Shown piece after piece: positions 43,745-51,978 of a DNA stretch of 64,000 nt. The first letter of the stretch is position 1, and every line of letters begins with the position of its first letter. The notes beneath the pieces are model-generated. The model was not told where the DNA came from and did not search any database. It was given only the letters and a program-made list of their open reading frames with translations. The stretch is from Streptomyces sp. NBC_01498. GTDB lineage: Bacteria; Actinomycetota; Actinomycetes; Streptomycetales; Streptomycetaceae. The stretch is from contig NZ_CP109598.1 of the NCBI RefSeq assembly GCF_036327775.1, positions 4,030,001 to 4,094,000 of the forward strand, written 5' to 3'. The position numbers and the translations under genes were made by a program.

Positions 43745-43787
43745 AGAGGTCTCCTCTCGACCAGCTTCCCGAACGGAATGGGTTCCC

Positions 43788-44492
43788 ATGAGCAAGCGTG
43801 CAGTCCTGGAGGTGATCGCCCTCGACGCCGAGGACGCCGTCGCGGCCCAGGCGGGTGGGGCGGACCGCCTTGAGCTGGTCACCGACATGGCGGCGGACGG
43901 TCTCACCCCGCCGGTCGAGACCTTCGCCAAGATCCGCGCCTCGGTGGACATTCCGCTGCGCGTGATGCTGAGACTCCAGGACGGGTTCGCGGCGGGCACC
44001 CCGGACGACGTGGACGCGCTGGTGGACGCCGTGGGCGCGATGCGGATGGAGGGGGCGGACGAGTTCGTGCTCGGCTTCCTCGACCCGGCCGGCAACCCGG
44101 ATCTCGTCACCGTCGAACGGCTGGTCGCGGAGCTGGACCCGTGCCGCTGGACCTTCCACCGCGCGATCGACCGGGCGGCCGACCGTGACGAGCTGCGCAA
44201 GCGGCTGGCGGACCTGCCGGGCCTGGACACGTATCTCACGGCCGGTTCGGCGAACGGCGTGGACGACGGCATCCCCGTCCTGCTGGCGGAGGCGGCGTCC
44301 GCCGCCGACGACGAACCGGGCTACGGTCCCGAACTCCTCGTCGGCGGCGGCCTGCGCCTCGACCATCTGCCCCGGCTGCGGGCGGGCGGCCTGCACGCGT
44401 TCCACATCGGCGGCGCGGCACGGCCGAACGGCTGGGAGGCGCCGGTGGACGAGGCGACGGTACGGGAGTGGCGCGAGGCGATCGACGCGTAG
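43788..44492 (+). CDS. cutC: CutC-family TIM-barrel protein
   Basis: The product has 234 residues, ATG 43788 after a weak GGAATGGG. CutC hallmarks are present: LEVIALDAEDAVAAQAGGADRLELVTDM, PLRVMLR, EFVLGFLDPAGNPD, WTFHRAIDRAADR, and HIGGAAR near the end. The family was named for copper homeostasis, but direct copper chemistry is doubtful and the fold suggests an enzyme or sugar-phosphate binder. A dre-like site upstream instead suggests amino-sugar control. It follows the small copper-linked protein by 254 bp. Confidence 0.9.
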   Translation: MSKRAVLEVIALDAEDAVAAQAGGADRLELVTDMAADGLTPPVETFAKIRASVDIPLRVMLRLQDGFAAGTPDDVDALVDAVGAMRMEGADEFVLGFLDPAGNPDLVTVERLVAELDPCRWTFHRAIDRAADRDELRKRLADLPGLDTYLTAGSANGVDDGIPVLLAEAASAADDEPGYGPELLVGGGLRLDHLPRLRAGGLHAFHIGGAARPNGWEAPVDEATVREWREAIDA

Positions 44493-44578
44493 GCCCTGTC
44501 CGGGTTACGCGGATTGCGCGGGGCCGGCGGGGGACGCGGGCGGGACGGAGCGGGTGCGCGGGGCGCACGGGGCGCGGG

Positions 44579-45445
44579 TTACGCCGGGAGGTCGGCGCCC
44601 GGAGCGCCCGCCGCGCCGGTTTCACCGGTCTTGCCGGTCCCGGTCGTCCCGCCTGTCCCGTCCGTCTCGTTCGCCGTGTCTGCCTCCGCCCGGTCGTCGG
44701 GGCGGGCGGGGGTGACTGTCCCGTCCGCCTCGATGCCCTTGAACGAGAGCACCACGATGGCGACGGCTCCCGCGAAGATCCCGATGTCGGCGACGTTGCC
44801 GACGAAGAAGCCCGCGTAGTCGATGAAGTCGACGACATGGCCGTGCCCGAAAGAGGGTTCGCGCAGGAGCCGGTCGCCGAAGTGCGACGTGGCGCCGCCG
44901 AGGAGCAGCCCGAGGGCGTACGCCCAGGGGGTGGAGCGCACGCGCCGGGCGTACCAGGCGATGCCGACGACGGCGACCCCGGCGAAGATCGTGAAGATCC
45001 AGGTCACGCCGGTGCCCATGGAGAAGGCGGCGCCGGGGTTGTAGACGAGCCAGAAGCGGATGACGTCGCCGATGACGGAGATCGACCGGGCGTCCCCGAG
45101 CGCCCCGACGGCCCACCACTTGGTGCCCTGGTCGACGAGGAGCAGCGCGAGGGCGACGCCGAGAGCGATCCAGAAGGGCCGCCGGACGGAACCGAGGGCG
45201 TGGGGGCGGTCCGGGTCCCCGTCCGGGCCCCGGTCCTCCGGGCCCCGGTCCTGGCTCCGGGCCTCCGGTGCGGGCGGGGCGCCGGTGGCCGTACCGTCCC
45301 CGTCAGCCCCGTCAGCCCCGTCAGCCCCGTCAGCCCCGGGGCCGTGCGCCGCCGCCCCCGCACCTGCCCCCACGTCCGCCGTCGGCACGTCCGTCCCCGT
45401 CACGTCCGCCGCCGTCTCCGCCCCGGGCTCCTCGTTCGCGTTCAC
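44579..45445 (-). CDS. Signal peptidase II (LspA) family protein, divergent
   Basis: The product has 288 residues from GTG 45445. The core (about residues 95-250) has four membrane segments, DQGTKWWAV, YNPGAAFSMG and paired aspartates in FGDRLL and NVADIGIF, matching the catalytic dyad of LspA (aspartic protease that removes lipoprotein signal peptides). The usual GGALGN-xxDR asparagine block reads GGATSHFGDR, so it departs from typical LspA. Long hydrophilic N- and C-terminal extensions are low-complexity, with a GAD tandem repeat near residue 40. It may be a paralogue rather than the housekeeping enzyme. Confidence 0.82.
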   Translation of the reverse strand: MNANEEPGAETAADVTGTDVPTADVGAGAGAAAHGPGADGADGADGADGDGTATGAPPAPEARSQDRGPEDRGPDGDPDRPHALGSVRRPFWIALGVALALLLVDQGTKWWAVGALGDARSISVIGDVIRFWLVYNPGAAFSMGTGVTWIFTIFAGVAVVGIAWYARRVRSTPWAYALGLLLGGATSHFGDRLLREPSFGHGHVVDFIDYAGFFVGNVADIGIFAGAVAIVVLSFKGIEADGTVTPARPDDRAEADTANETDGTGGTTGTGKTGETGAAGAPGADLPA

Positions 45446-45459
45446 CCCGACAGTGTCGC

Positions 45460-47625
45460 CTACTCGCCGGATCCCGCCCACGCGGAGTCCAGCTGGCGGG
45501 GGAGCGGGGAGGCGTGGAGGACCGTCAGGCCCGAGACCGCGCGGGTCAGGGCCACGTACAGACGGCGCAGGCCCGTCCGCTCGTCCGGCTCGCCCGCCAC
45601 CACCGCCGCCGGCTCGTCCAGGACGACGTAGTCGTACTCCAGGCCCTTCGCCAGCGACGCCGGGACCAGGGTGAGGCGGGAGGCAGCGGTCGTCTCCTGC
45701 CCGGGTTCCAGATACGGCAGGTCCGCCGCCGTCAGCGCGGCGGCCAGCGCCGGGACCCGGGCGTCCGCCGTGATCAGGCCGATCGAACCCTCGTGGCGCA
45801 GCGCCTCCACGCACGCGCCGACGACCGCCGCGTCCAGACCGACCGCCGTGTCCGGACCGTCCTCCGCCCCGTCCGCCGTGTCCGGGCCCTCCGCCGCCTC
45901 GACCCGCCGTACCTCCAGCGAGCCCGGCGACTCACGGACCGACGCCACCGCCGTCAGCCCCGGCGAGATCGCGGGCAGCAGGCGCGACGCGTACGCGATC
46001 ACCTCACGCGGTACGCGGAAGCCGGCCGTCAACTCCTCCACCACCGCGTCCGGTTTGCCTAGATGAGCCAGCGCCTCCGCCCAACTCCCCGTCGCCCAGG
46101 GCGTGGTGCCCTGCGCCAGGTCCCCGAGCACCGTCGCCGACCCGGTCGAACAGCGTCGGCCCACCGCCCGGTACTGCATCGGCGACAGGTCCTGCGCCTC
46201 GTCCAGGACGACATGGCCGAGCGAATGCGTGCGGGACACCAGGTCGTTCGCCTCGTCGATCAGCACCGCGTCCGCCGACGACCACTTCGCCGCCTTCACG
46301 CCGCGCGGCGGCTTCGCCCACAGCAGCGCCTTCTGCTCGTCCGCCGTCAGCACCCCCTCCGCGTGCGCGGCGAGGAAGTCCGCGTCGGAGAGCAGCCGCA
46401 GCACCAGCTTCGCCGGGTCCACGGCCGGCCAGATCGCCTTCACGGCCGCCTTCACCGCCGGGTTGCGGGCCACCGCGTCCTGCACCCGGTCGTCGGGCGC
46501 CTCACCGGATCTCTCCATCTGAACGAGCACGGCGTGCGCGATGCGCTGCGGCAGGGCGTCGTGCGCGGCGCCGTAACGGATGTCGCGGTCCAGCAACTCC
46601 CTTACGGTCTCTTCGAGTTCGTACGCCGGTACGCGCCAGCGCCGGGAGCAGCGCACCACGACGACCGGCTCCGTCGGCAGCGTGACGTGCGAACGGACCG
46701 CCCGCCGCAGCACCCGCGCCATCCGGGCGTCGCCCTTGACGACCGCCGTCTCCGCGCTGTCCGCGCCCAGCACCCGCACCTGGCCGGGCGCCGACGCGAC
46801 CAGTTGGTCGACCGTCGCCTGCTTGACCTCCAACTCGCCCAGCGCGGGGAGCACTTGCTCGATGTAGTGGAGGAAGGAGGCGTTCGGCCCGATGACGAGG
46901 GTGCCGGTGCGGGCCAGCCGTTCCCGGTGCGCGTACAGCAGATACGCCACCCGGTGCAGACCGACCGCCGTCTTTCCGGTGCCGGGACCGCCCTGGACAC
47001 ACACGGAACCGCCCAGCCCGGAACGGACGATCTCGTCCTGCTCGGGCTGGATCGTCGCGACGATGTCCCGCATGGGCCCGACGCGCGGTCGCTCGATCTC
47101 GGCCTGGAGCAGCTTGCCGGCGTGCGGCGTGTCCGCCTTCGCCGGGTCGGAGAGGTCCTCGTCCTCGTACGCGGTCAGCTCCCCGGCCGTGTAGCCGAAG
47201 CGGCGGCGCAGCCCGACGTCCAGCGGGTTCTTCCGGGACGCCTGGTAGAAGGGCTGGGAGACGGGCGCGCGCCAGTCGATGACCATGGGGTCGCCGCCGG
47301 CGTCGTGGACGTGCCGCCGGCCGATGTAGAAACGCTCGCCCTCGGCGCCCTCGGCCTCGGCGGCGCCGACCGCGTGCAGATAGTCGAGACGGCCGAAGAA
47401 GAGCGGGGTGTGGGAGAGGTCGGCGAGGGCCTTGATGCGGTCGTCGATCTGCGCTTCGAGGACGGCGGCGTTCACCCAGTTCGCCGTCACGTCACGGATG
47501 TCGAGGGCCTGCACGTCCTCGCGCATGGCGCGGAGCGCGGAGCGGGAGGCGTCGAGATGGGCCCGCTCACGGGCGAGCGGGTCGTCGGCCCGGTGGTGGT
47601 CTGGTGCGGGGTCGTGCGCGGACAC
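45460..47625 (-). CDS. UvrD-like helicase of the HelD family
   Basis: The product has 721 residues from GTG 47625 with CGGAGGCACC upstream. It has a long coiled N-terminus (LARERAHLDASRSALRAMREDVQAL), FGRLDY and IGRRHV-type segments, Walker A GGPGTGKTAVGLHR near residue 205, a Walker B LDEAQDLSPMQYRAVGR near 480, and a C-terminal YVALTRAVSGLTVLH. HelD proteins bind RNA polymerase and remove it from DNA, aiding recycling and in some Streptomyces giving rifampicin tolerance. I saw no rifampicin-associated element upstream. DNA helicase activity is not assured. Confidence 0.88.
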   Translation of the reverse strand: MSAHDPAPDHHRADDPLARERAHLDASRSALRAMREDVQALDIRDVTANWVNAAVLEAQIDDRIKALADLSHTPLFFGRLDYLHAVGAAEAEGAEGERFYIGRRHVHDAGGDPMVIDWRAPVSQPFYQASRKNPLDVGLRRRFGYTAGELTAYEDEDLSDPAKADTPHAGKLLQAEIERPRVGPMRDIVATIQPEQDEIVRSGLGGSVCVQGGPGTGKTAVGLHRVAYLLYAHRERLARTGTLVIGPNASFLHYIEQVLPALGELEVKQATVDQLVASAPGQVRVLGADSAETAVVKGDARMARVLRRAVRSHVTLPTEPVVVVRCSRRWRVPAYELEETVRELLDRDIRYGAAHDALPQRIAHAVLVQMERSGEAPDDRVQDAVARNPAVKAAVKAIWPAVDPAKLVLRLLSDADFLAAHAEGVLTADEQKALLWAKPPRGVKAAKWSSADAVLIDEANDLVSRTHSLGHVVLDEAQDLSPMQYRAVGRRCSTGSATVLGDLAQGTTPWATGSWAEALAHLGKPDAVVEELTAGFRVPREVIAYASRLLPAISPGLTAVASVRESPGSLEVRRVEAAEGPDTADGAEDGPDTAVGLDAAVVGACVEALRHEGSIGLITADARVPALAAALTAADLPYLEPGQETTAASRLTLVPASLAKGLEYDYVVLDEPAAVVAGEPDERTGLRRLYVALTRAVSGLTVLHASPLPRQLDSAWAGSGE

Positions 47626-48045
47626 GGTGGTGCCTCCGGATGTACGCAGGCCGACGGGCCGCGACCCGGGCTGGAGCGGGGGTGGCGGCGAGGCGTCGGC
47701 GGTGGATCACGTCAGGGCGGCCACCCGGTTTCCGACCGGCCGGCGCCGCTCCTCGGAGGGAGGCGGGGAGAAGAGGGAGAGTGTAGCCACGGGGCGGCGG
47801 GCGGGCGAACGGGTTTCCCGCCCCGACGGCGCGGACCCCGACCAGGACTCGGAGACGCGCGCGCCACCGTCCACTGCCGGGCAGACCCAACTGGCCTGCG
47901 GGTGAGGCGAGTCGGGCGGGCGCCGGTCTTGTTCATCCGCTGCGGCGACCACTGCACGGGTTACGCTCGACGGGTTGACGAACGGCGTCCGTCAGTTTCA
48001 CGCGAAGGAACTGCAAAGCCCCGGCTGGGCCGCAGGTCACGAAGG
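47626..48045. other. Gene-free stretch containing the probable CRISPR leader
   Basis: This 420-bp gap lies between the helicase start and the first CRISPR repeat. I see no credible gene. The last 90 bp (about 47955-48045) are the place of a leader: TTGACG (47974) could be a -35, and the array is read on the plus strand. The remaining part is ordinary GC-rich DNA. Confidence 0.45.
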
Positions 48046-48318
48046 GTTTTCCCCGCACGGGCGGGGGTGTTCCGAATTGGACGAGGTGCGCGCGCAAATC
48101 GTCAAGGTTTTCCCCGCACGGGCGGGGGTGTTCCGCTGCGGCGGGTGGCGCTCTGCATGGTGCCGAGATTTTCCCCGCACGGGCGGGGGTGTTCCGAGAT
48201 CCTGCGCGCTCTTACCGAGGCAGGCACCGTTTTCCCCGCACGGGCGGGGGTGTTCCGCCTGGGGAGGCGAGGACTGCGGCCGGAACATGGTTTTCCCCGC
48301 TCGCGCGGGGCTGTCCCT
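48046..48318 (+). CRISPR. Type I-E-like CRISPR array, five repeats and four spacers, no cas genes
   Basis: Repeats of 29 bp start at 48046, 48107, 48168, 48229 and 48290, exactly 61 bp apart, giving four 32-bp spacers (48075-48106, 48136-48167, 48197-48228, 48258-48289). The repeat begins GTTTTCCCCGCACGG and ends GGGTGTTCCG, with an internal CCCCGC/GCGGGG stem as in I-E systems. Repeat 3 has A for the first G. Repeat 5 is degenerate over its second half, marking the leader-distal end and plus-strand transcription. No cas gene lies within the window, so cas proteins must act from elsewhere or the array is inactive. Confidence 0.95.
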
Positions 48319-48549
48319 CCCCGCTGGCGCCCCCGTCAAGACCGGCACCCCGCCCACCCGACATGGACGAACAACGCTCACGACCGCGCGCCCGTCTCCG
48401 TCGGACCCCGGTTCCTCGGGGGGACGGAGGCGTACGCCTTCTCGGGGATGCCCTAAGGGATCCCCTATCCCTGGAGTCGTAGCGAACGGCGTCCCGGATT
48501 ACCACCCCGGACCGACGCGTTTGCGGCGCCCGCGCAGGACCATGGACAT

Positions 48550-48759
48550 ATGAGTACCGCGACCTTCACCCCGATTCCCTCCGGGCACGTCCGCCCCGCG
48601 CGCAGCGGGGCGACGGCGCTCGGGTCCGAGCCTCATTCCGGTGCGCACACCCCGCATCCGGTGGGCAACGCGCTGCGAGCCGTCAAGGTCTTCGTCGGCG
48701 CCGCGTTCACCGTGGCCGTGCTGGGGGAGTACGGCGAGGAGGCGGGCGTCATGCGCTGA
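48550..48759 (+). CDS. Small conserved hypothetical protein
   Basis: The product has 69 residues from ATG 48550. The first half is Pro/Ser/His-rich; the second, HPVGNALRAVKVFVGAAFTVAVLGEYGEEAGVMR, is a hydrophobic helix followed by a short acidic end and looks well conserved among Streptomyces. A GACCAT hexamer ends 6 nt before the ATG and there is no ribosome site, so it may be leaderless. Function unknown. Confidence 0.7.
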   Translation: MSTATFTPIPSGHVRPARSGATALGSEPHSGAHTPHPVGNALRAVKVFVGAAFTVAVLGEYGEEAGVMR

Positions 48760-49091
48760 GTCGGCGAACCGCCGCCGCCTTGGCCGGTGCCCGTCCCGCT
48801 GCGCCGTCGCCGTCCCCCCGGACACCCCGCAGTCGGTCCCACCACCGACTGTGGTGCGTGCGGAGGCTCGGCTTCCTGTTCGCGGAAGGCCGGGGCCCGT
48901 ACGGCAGCGGCTGTCGCGCTCGGCTTCGCGGCTCGCGGCCGGGACCTTCCGGTTCGTGCCGCCCGAGCGCGGAGCGCGACCGCCCTGGTGGCAGCAAGGG
49001 TCGGCGTCCCGGCACCCGCAACCGTCGCTCGCGTCCGCGCCCGGAGCCGTACCACCCCCGGGCGCCCGCCGGCCTGGCGTACGCGATTCCC
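48760..49091. other. Gene-free stretch
   Basis: The 332 bp between the small protein and the XPB-like gene end hold no ORF with family character. Overlapping low-complexity frames on both strands are judged spurious. No clear hairpin or repeat was found. Confidence 0.5.
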
Positions 49092-50735
49092 TCAGCCGCC
49101 CGCCAGCAACTCGTCCGCGTCCACGATGCGGTACGCGTACCCCTGCTCCGCGAGGAAGCGCTGGCGGTGCGCCGCGAAGTCCTGGTCGATCGTGTCGCGC
49201 GCCACCACCGAGTAGAACCGCGCCTCGTGCCCGTCCGCCTTCGGACGCAGCACCCGGCCGAGCCGCTGTGCCTCCTCCTGCCGGGACCCGAACGTGCCCG
49301 ACACCTGGATCGCGACCGTCGCCTCCGGCAGGTCGATCGAGAAGTTGGCCACCTTCGACACGACCAGTACCGAGATCTCGCCCTGCCGGAACGCCTCGAA
49401 CAGCTTCTCCCGCTGCGCGTTGCTCGTCTCGCCCTTGATCACCGGGGCGTCCAGATGCTCGCCCAGCTCGTCCAGCTGGTCGATGTACTGGCCGATCACC
49501 AGTGTCTGCTCGCCCTTGTGCTTGCGGACCAGCGCCTCCGTCACCTTGCGCTTCGTGGCGGTCGTCGCGCAGAACCGGTACTTCTCGTCCTGCTCGGCCG
49601 TCGCGTACGCCAGCCGTTCGCCGTCCGTCAGATTGACCCGTACCTCGACGCAGTCCGCGGGCGCGATGTAGCCCTGCGCCTCGATCTCCTTCCACGGCGC
49701 GTCGAACCGCTTGGGCCCGATGAGCGAGAAGACGTCCGACTCACGGCCGTCCTCCCGTACGAGCGTCGCCGTCAGCCCCAGCCGGCGCCGCGCCTGGAGG
49801 TCGGCGGTGAACTTGAAGACGGGCGCGGGCAGCAGATGCACCTCGTCGTAGACGATCAGGCCCCAGTCGCGCGAGTCGAACAGCTCCAGATGCGGGTAGA
49901 CGCCCTTCCGGCGCACCGTGAGCACCTGGTACGTCGCGATCGTGACCGGGCGGATCTCCTTGCGCGTACCGCTGTACTCGCCGATCTCCTCCTCGGTCAG
50001 CGACGTACGCCGGATCAGCTCGTGCTTCCACTGCCGGGCGGAGACGGTGTTGGTGACGAGGATCAGCGTCGTGGCCTTCGCCTGCGCCATCGCGCCCGCG
50101 CCGACGAGCGTCTTGCCCGCGCCGCACGGCAGGACGACCACCCCGGACCCGCCGTGCCAGAAGCCCTCGACGGCCTGTTTCTGGTACGGGCGCAGCGCCC
50201 ACTCCCGCTCGTCCAGCTCGATCGGGTGCGCCTCGCCGTCCACGTACCCGGCCAGGTCCTCGGCCGGCCAGCCGAGCTTCAGCAGTGTCTGCTTGATCTG
50301 CCCGCGCTCGGAGGGGTGCACGGCCACGGTGTCCGGGTCGATCCGTACGCCGACCAGCGGCTGCACCTTCTTCGACCGCAGGATCTCCTCCAGCACCGGG
50401 CGGTCGGTGCTGGTCAGCACGAGCCCGTGGGTGGGGTGCTTGGAGAGGGTGAGCCGCCCGTACCGGGCCATGGTCTCGGCGACGTCCACGAGCAGCGCGT
50501 GCGGCACCGGATAGCGCGAGAACTCCACCAGCGCGTCGATGACCTGCTCGGCGTCGTGCCCGGCGGCGCGGGCGTTCCACAGCCCCAGCGGGGTCAGCCG
50601 GTAGGTGTGGATGTGCTCCGGCGCGCGCTCCAGCTCCGCGAACGGGGCGATGGCCCGCCGACAGGCGTCGGCCCGGTCGTGGTCCACCTCCAGCAGCAGC
50701 GTCTTGTCGCTCTGGACGATCAGAGGTCCGTTCAC
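49092..50735 (-). CDS. DNA repair helicase XPB-like (Ssl2/XPB family)
   Basis: The product has 547 residues from GTG 50735 (VNGPLIVQSDKTLLLEVDHDRADACRRA) with GGAAGGGATGCGG upstream. An N-terminal damage-recognition-like domain is followed by a superfamily 2 helicase core: Walker A LPCGAGKTLVG, motif II YDEVHLLPA, motif III GLTATLVRED, then the second RecA lobe with SVLVVSKVANFSIDLPEATVAIQVSGTFGSRQEEAQRLGRVLRPK. Bacterial XPB homologues unwind DNA 3'-5' and are thought to join repair with the Bax1 nuclease; no bax1-like gene is seen here. The frame beyond 50735 is not homologous. Confidence 0.93.
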   Translation of the reverse strand: MNGPLIVQSDKTLLLEVDHDRADACRRAIAPFAELERAPEHIHTYRLTPLGLWNARAAGHDAEQVIDALVEFSRYPVPHALLVDVAETMARYGRLTLSKHPTHGLVLTSTDRPVLEEILRSKKVQPLVGVRIDPDTVAVHPSERGQIKQTLLKLGWPAEDLAGYVDGEAHPIELDEREWALRPYQKQAVEGFWHGGSGVVVLPCGAGKTLVGAGAMAQAKATTLILVTNTVSARQWKHELIRRTSLTEEEIGEYSGTRKEIRPVTIATYQVLTVRRKGVYPHLELFDSRDWGLIVYDEVHLLPAPVFKFTADLQARRRLGLTATLVREDGRESDVFSLIGPKRFDAPWKEIEAQGYIAPADCVEVRVNLTDGERLAYATAEQDEKYRFCATTATKRKVTEALVRKHKGEQTLVIGQYIDQLDELGEHLDAPVIKGETSNAQREKLFEAFRQGEISVLVVSKVANFSIDLPEATVAIQVSGTFGSRQEEAQRLGRVLRPKADGHEARFYSVVARDTIDQDFAAHRQRFLAEQGYAYRIVDADELLAGG

Positions 50736-50898
50736 GTACCCGCATCCCTTCCGCACCGGCCAAACGACCAGTGTCGCGCATCGCGGCCGTCTTCGGCACG
50801 GAAGTGACCCGCACCTCACCCGCACGCGCGCCCACGGACATCCCGCACCCGGCCGCGTCTGCGTGCGTAGGTGGCCCCGGCCGGGGAAAGCGGGGCGT

Positions 50899-51828
50899 AT
50901 GGCGGCTGAAGCGGGACGGAACGGTGGGCGCGGGAGCGCGCGTGTGGGGGATGGGGCAGGGCGGGGCGGGGCGGACTGGAGTACGTCGTGGGGCGGGGCC
51001 GTGCTGCGGGTGGTCATCCTCGCTGTCGCGCTCATCCTGCTCGCCGGGTTCGCCGTCGTACTGGCGAGCCTGACGCTCACCCCGTCGCCCGCCTCGTCGG
51101 AGATAGCCGGGGCCAATCTGCGCCCCGGGCACTCGTTGCGGATGTACGCCGAGGACTACACGTTCCTCGCCGCGTGCAAGCAGGTCGGCGGCAATGTGCT
51201 GATGGGCGCGCCGTTCGGGCTGTTGCTGCCGGTGCTGGTGCCGCGCAGGTTCCGGATGCTGCGGGTCATCGCGCTGACCGCCGCCATGATGATCGTGGTG
51301 GAGCTGGCGCAGGGCGCGGTCGTCGAGGGCCGGGCCTTCGACGTGGACGACGTGATCATGAACACGAGCGGTGCGTTCCTCGCGTATCTGCTGCTGGGGC
51401 GGCGGCTGAGCCACCGTTTCCACACCCTGGGGTTCCGGTCCCTGGAGGCGCGGGCCCAGCGCGAGGAGGAGCGGGAGCGCGAGCGGGTGGCCGAGAAGAA
51501 GGCCCGGCGCGCGGGTGTCGTCACGGACGCGGGCGGGCGTGCGCCGTGGAGCGAGCGGGTGCGGTCGGCGGTACGGCGCGAGCCCGCGACGGGTACCCGG
51601 ACCACGGCCCGGAAGGCGGCTCCCAAGGAGACCGCCGCCAAAAGGCCCTTCGTGAACAGGCCGTTCGTCAAGAAGGCCCCGTCCGTGAAGACGACGCCCG
51701 CCAAGGCGTCCGCCAAGACATCCACGAAGGCGTCCGCGAAGACGACGGCCGCGCAGGCCAAGGCGGGCACCAAGGCGGCTCCCAAGGCCAAGGCCGGCTC
51801 GTCCCTCGCCGGGCGCTTCCGGAAGTAG
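50899..51828 (+). CDS. VanZ-family membrane protein with a lysine/alanine-rich histone-like tail
   Basis: The product has 309 residues from ATG 50899. Hydrophobic segments (VVILAVALILLAGFAVVLASL and others) and VanZ marks occur between about 35 and 180: NLRPGHSLRMYAEDYTF, NVLMGAPFGLLLPVLVP, VVELAQGAVVEGRAFDVDDVIMNTSGAFLAYLLLG. The last 130 residues are basic: a charged helix (REEERERERVAEKKARRAG), then Ala/Lys/Thr-rich repeats (AKASAKTSTKASAKTTAAQ) like histone H1 tails. The combined architecture is unusual. Function unknown; some VanZ proteins alter glycopeptide sensitivity. The frame before 50899 is not homologous. Confidence 0.8.
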   Translation: MAAEAGRNGGRGSARVGDGAGRGGADWSTSWGGAVLRVVILAVALILLAGFAVVLASLTLTPSPASSEIAGANLRPGHSLRMYAEDYTFLAACKQVGGNVLMGAPFGLLLPVLVPRRFRMLRVIALTAAMMIVVELAQGAVVEGRAFDVDDVIMNTSGAFLAYLLLGRRLSHRFHTLGFRSLEARAQREEERERERVAEKKARRAGVVTDAGGRAPWSERVRSAVRREPATGTRTTARKAAPKETAAKRPFVNRPFVKKAPSVKTTPAKASAKTSTKASAKTTAAQAKAGTKAAPKAKAGSSLAGRFRK

Positions 51829-51834
51829 CCCTCC

Positions 51835-51912
51835 CGGACCCGGACCCGGACCCGGACCCGGACCCGGACCCGGACCCGGACCCGGACCCGGACCCGGACC
51901 CGGACCCGGACC
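51835..51912. repeat. Hexanucleotide microsatellite (CGGACC)13
   Basis: Thirteen perfect copies of CGGACC fill 78 bp directly after the VanZ gene stop (51828). The following CCGGGCCTCCCGG runs to the end of the convergent minus-strand gene. The hexamer equals two codons in either strand, so copy number changes would preserve any frame. Confidence 0.97.
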
Positions 51913-51978
51913 CGGGCCTCCCGGGCCTCCCGGACCCGGTCCTCCCGGCCCTCCCGGCCCCCTTCTCCCGGCGGCGCC

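Noticed and set aside
47626..48045. Rifampicin-associated element upstream of the HelD-like gene
   Set aside because: I looked for a GGGGCTTGC...GCAAGCCCC-type palindrome and found none.
48037..48381. Minus-strand ORF over the CRISPR array
   Set aside because: Its repeated HPRPCGENG-like motif is the translation of CRISPR repeats.
45268..48456. Long plus-strand frames over the helicase gene and CRISPR array
   Set aside because: Antisense of the HelD-like gene, and part of the frame translates CRISPR repeats (for example FPARAGVF), which is not a protein family.
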